Source: Dicyema japonicum
Taxonomy: Eukaryota; Dicyemida; Rhombozoa; Dicyemidae
Length of the DNA: 64,000 nt
NCBI GenBank assembly: GCA_011109175.1
Contig: RDEW01000026.1
Location: forward strand, 862,156-926,155
Direction: 5' to 3'
Under the pieces are notes generated by a model. The model was given only the letters and a program-made list of their open reading frames with translations, made no database searches and had not been told where the DNA came from. Of the stretch, positions 63,353 through 64,000 are shown one piece after another. Within the stretch, counting starts at the first letter, position 1. Every line of letters begins with the position of its first letter. The translations under genes were made by a program, and so were the position numbers.

Positions 63353-63599
63353 TCAGAATTATTGATTTTTTTTCAAATTGGCCACAAAATTACAAGAAAA
63401 AAATGTCCAATTTGCGTGGATTCATTGTATGTATAAGATACTAAATGCTCAACTATATAAAAAATATGATTTTATGCTGCCGTTGCCTTGGTGATAAAGA
63501 TACTATTTGGTTTTTGATTTTTGGGTACTTAAAATTTTATAGACAAAATTCAATTGTGTTCTTTGTTATTCTGAAAAAATCAATTCTTAAATTATCTAG

Positions 63600-63840
63600 A
63601 GCAACCACACTCAACATGGGATCGTTGAGTGACCCCGGCATCAATGATTCATCATGAACTGAATTGCTCAGGGACATAAACGCAAGCAAAAAAAGAAAAA
63701 GTTAAGAACACCTTTGATTTCTCAAATTAATTAGCACAACAGCTCTTTACTTCTTTAATAAAATGTGAGTTCTAGCTGAGATGAGTAATGGAAACATTAC
63801 TACTTCTCTGTAGAAGGGCTGAATTATTATACCCAATATT
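63600..63840 (+). repeat. Diverged SINE1-related copy
   Basis: GCACAACAGCTCTTTACTTC, TTTAATAAAATGTGAGTTCT and GTAGAAGGGCTGAATTATTA follow the order of the SINE1 3' half (TGTTCTTTACTTAAATAAAG, TGTGTGTCC, GAAAAGGCTTTATTATT). The head is not recognisable. 63840-64000 contains a 67-codon frame of unknown nature. Confidence 0.45.
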
Positions 63841-64000
63841 GAAAACCGCATACGATCTGGACTATACGAGATCAACAATCGGGGAGTGTGAAAGAGACTG
63901 TTATTCAATATTGTGCTTTGGGTTGCACATGTTGTTTTTAAGTACTATGGTGCACTTAAAAATGCTTATTACTTATCTTCTGTATATTTAGCTGAGGAGT

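Noticed and set aside
1-64000. CRISPR arrays, prokaryotic operons, riboswitches
   Set aside because: Spliceosomal introns, SINEs, LINEs and eukaryotic genes show this is nuclear eukaryotic DNA; no evenly spaced short repeats with unique spacers were seen.
1-64000. Microsporidian origin (suggested by the R2/CRE-type LINE and IS630-like transposase)
   Set aside because: Microsporidia have few or no introns, whereas every conserved gene here has several; the lectin, MARVEL-like and other genes also fit an animal better.

Overview
This is a eukaryotic, AT-rich, repeat-dense window with an unusual intron biology. The most reliable genes are all split by spliceosomal introns of only 21-26 nt, with a few of about 35-61 nt. 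They are a DEAD-box helicase of the DDX55/Spb4 type, RNA polymerase II subunit RPB7, the Golgi-ER SNARE Sec20/BNIP1, a C-type lectin receptor-like gene, a small four-span MARVEL-like gene, and at least one intact 184-residue gene I do not recognise. Introns this short throughout animal-type genes are, from general knowledge, a hallmark of dicyemid mesozoans (introns averaging a few tens of nt). A dicyemid or similarly reduced animal parasite is therefore my best guess, but this is inference.

Layout. 0-3.3 kb: MULE and hAT-like relics, a tRNA-derived SINE (called SINE1 here) and the start of a Tigger/pogo-like element. 3.3-6.3 kb: a fairly complete RTE-like LINE on the minus strand, then another SINE1. 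6.7-7.8 kb: Tigger-like transposase. 8-13.8 kb: a Jockey-like LINE (family B) whose endonuclease domain is split by a 2.4-kb insert carrying a microintron-rich membrane-protein gene. 13.8-14.2 kb: tail of a further LINE (family D). 14.7-18.6 kb: host genes on the minus strand (DDX55; an APMAP-like membrane protein). 20-24.4 kb: LINE debris, a cluster of inverted 20-mers, a candidate small gene and a hAT element with perfect 8-bp target duplications. 24.8-32.7 kb: several microintron genes (including Sec20) mixed with LINE and SINE relics. 33-35.3 kb: LINE debris. 36.5-37.9 kb: C-type lectin gene. 38-41.5 kb: TE fragments. 42-45.4 kb: an R2/CRE-type LINE with a restriction-enzyme-like endonuclease. 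45.5-46.4 kb: the MARVEL-like gene and a gene fragment. 46.4-51.2 kb: LINE fragments. 51.7-52.2 kb: a 94-bp minisatellite. 54-59.5 kb: DNA transposon, integrase, LINE and SINE fragments. 59.7-61.1 kb: second R2/CRE copy. 61.2-61.8 kb: RPB7. 61.7-63.3 kb: local tandem duplications next to two ambiguous bases.

The genes do not form a pathway; they are housekeeping and membrane genes in a TE-rich background. Two themes join them. First, microintrons also occur inside transposase and integrase genes, so the mobile elements follow the same splicing regime. Second, several host gene pieces (MARVEL exon 1, a minus-strand exon at 46 kb, RPB7 exon 1, the gene inside the LINE) are duplicated or displaced. 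Single-nucleotide frame breaks occur in otherwise intact genes; some may be assembly indels.
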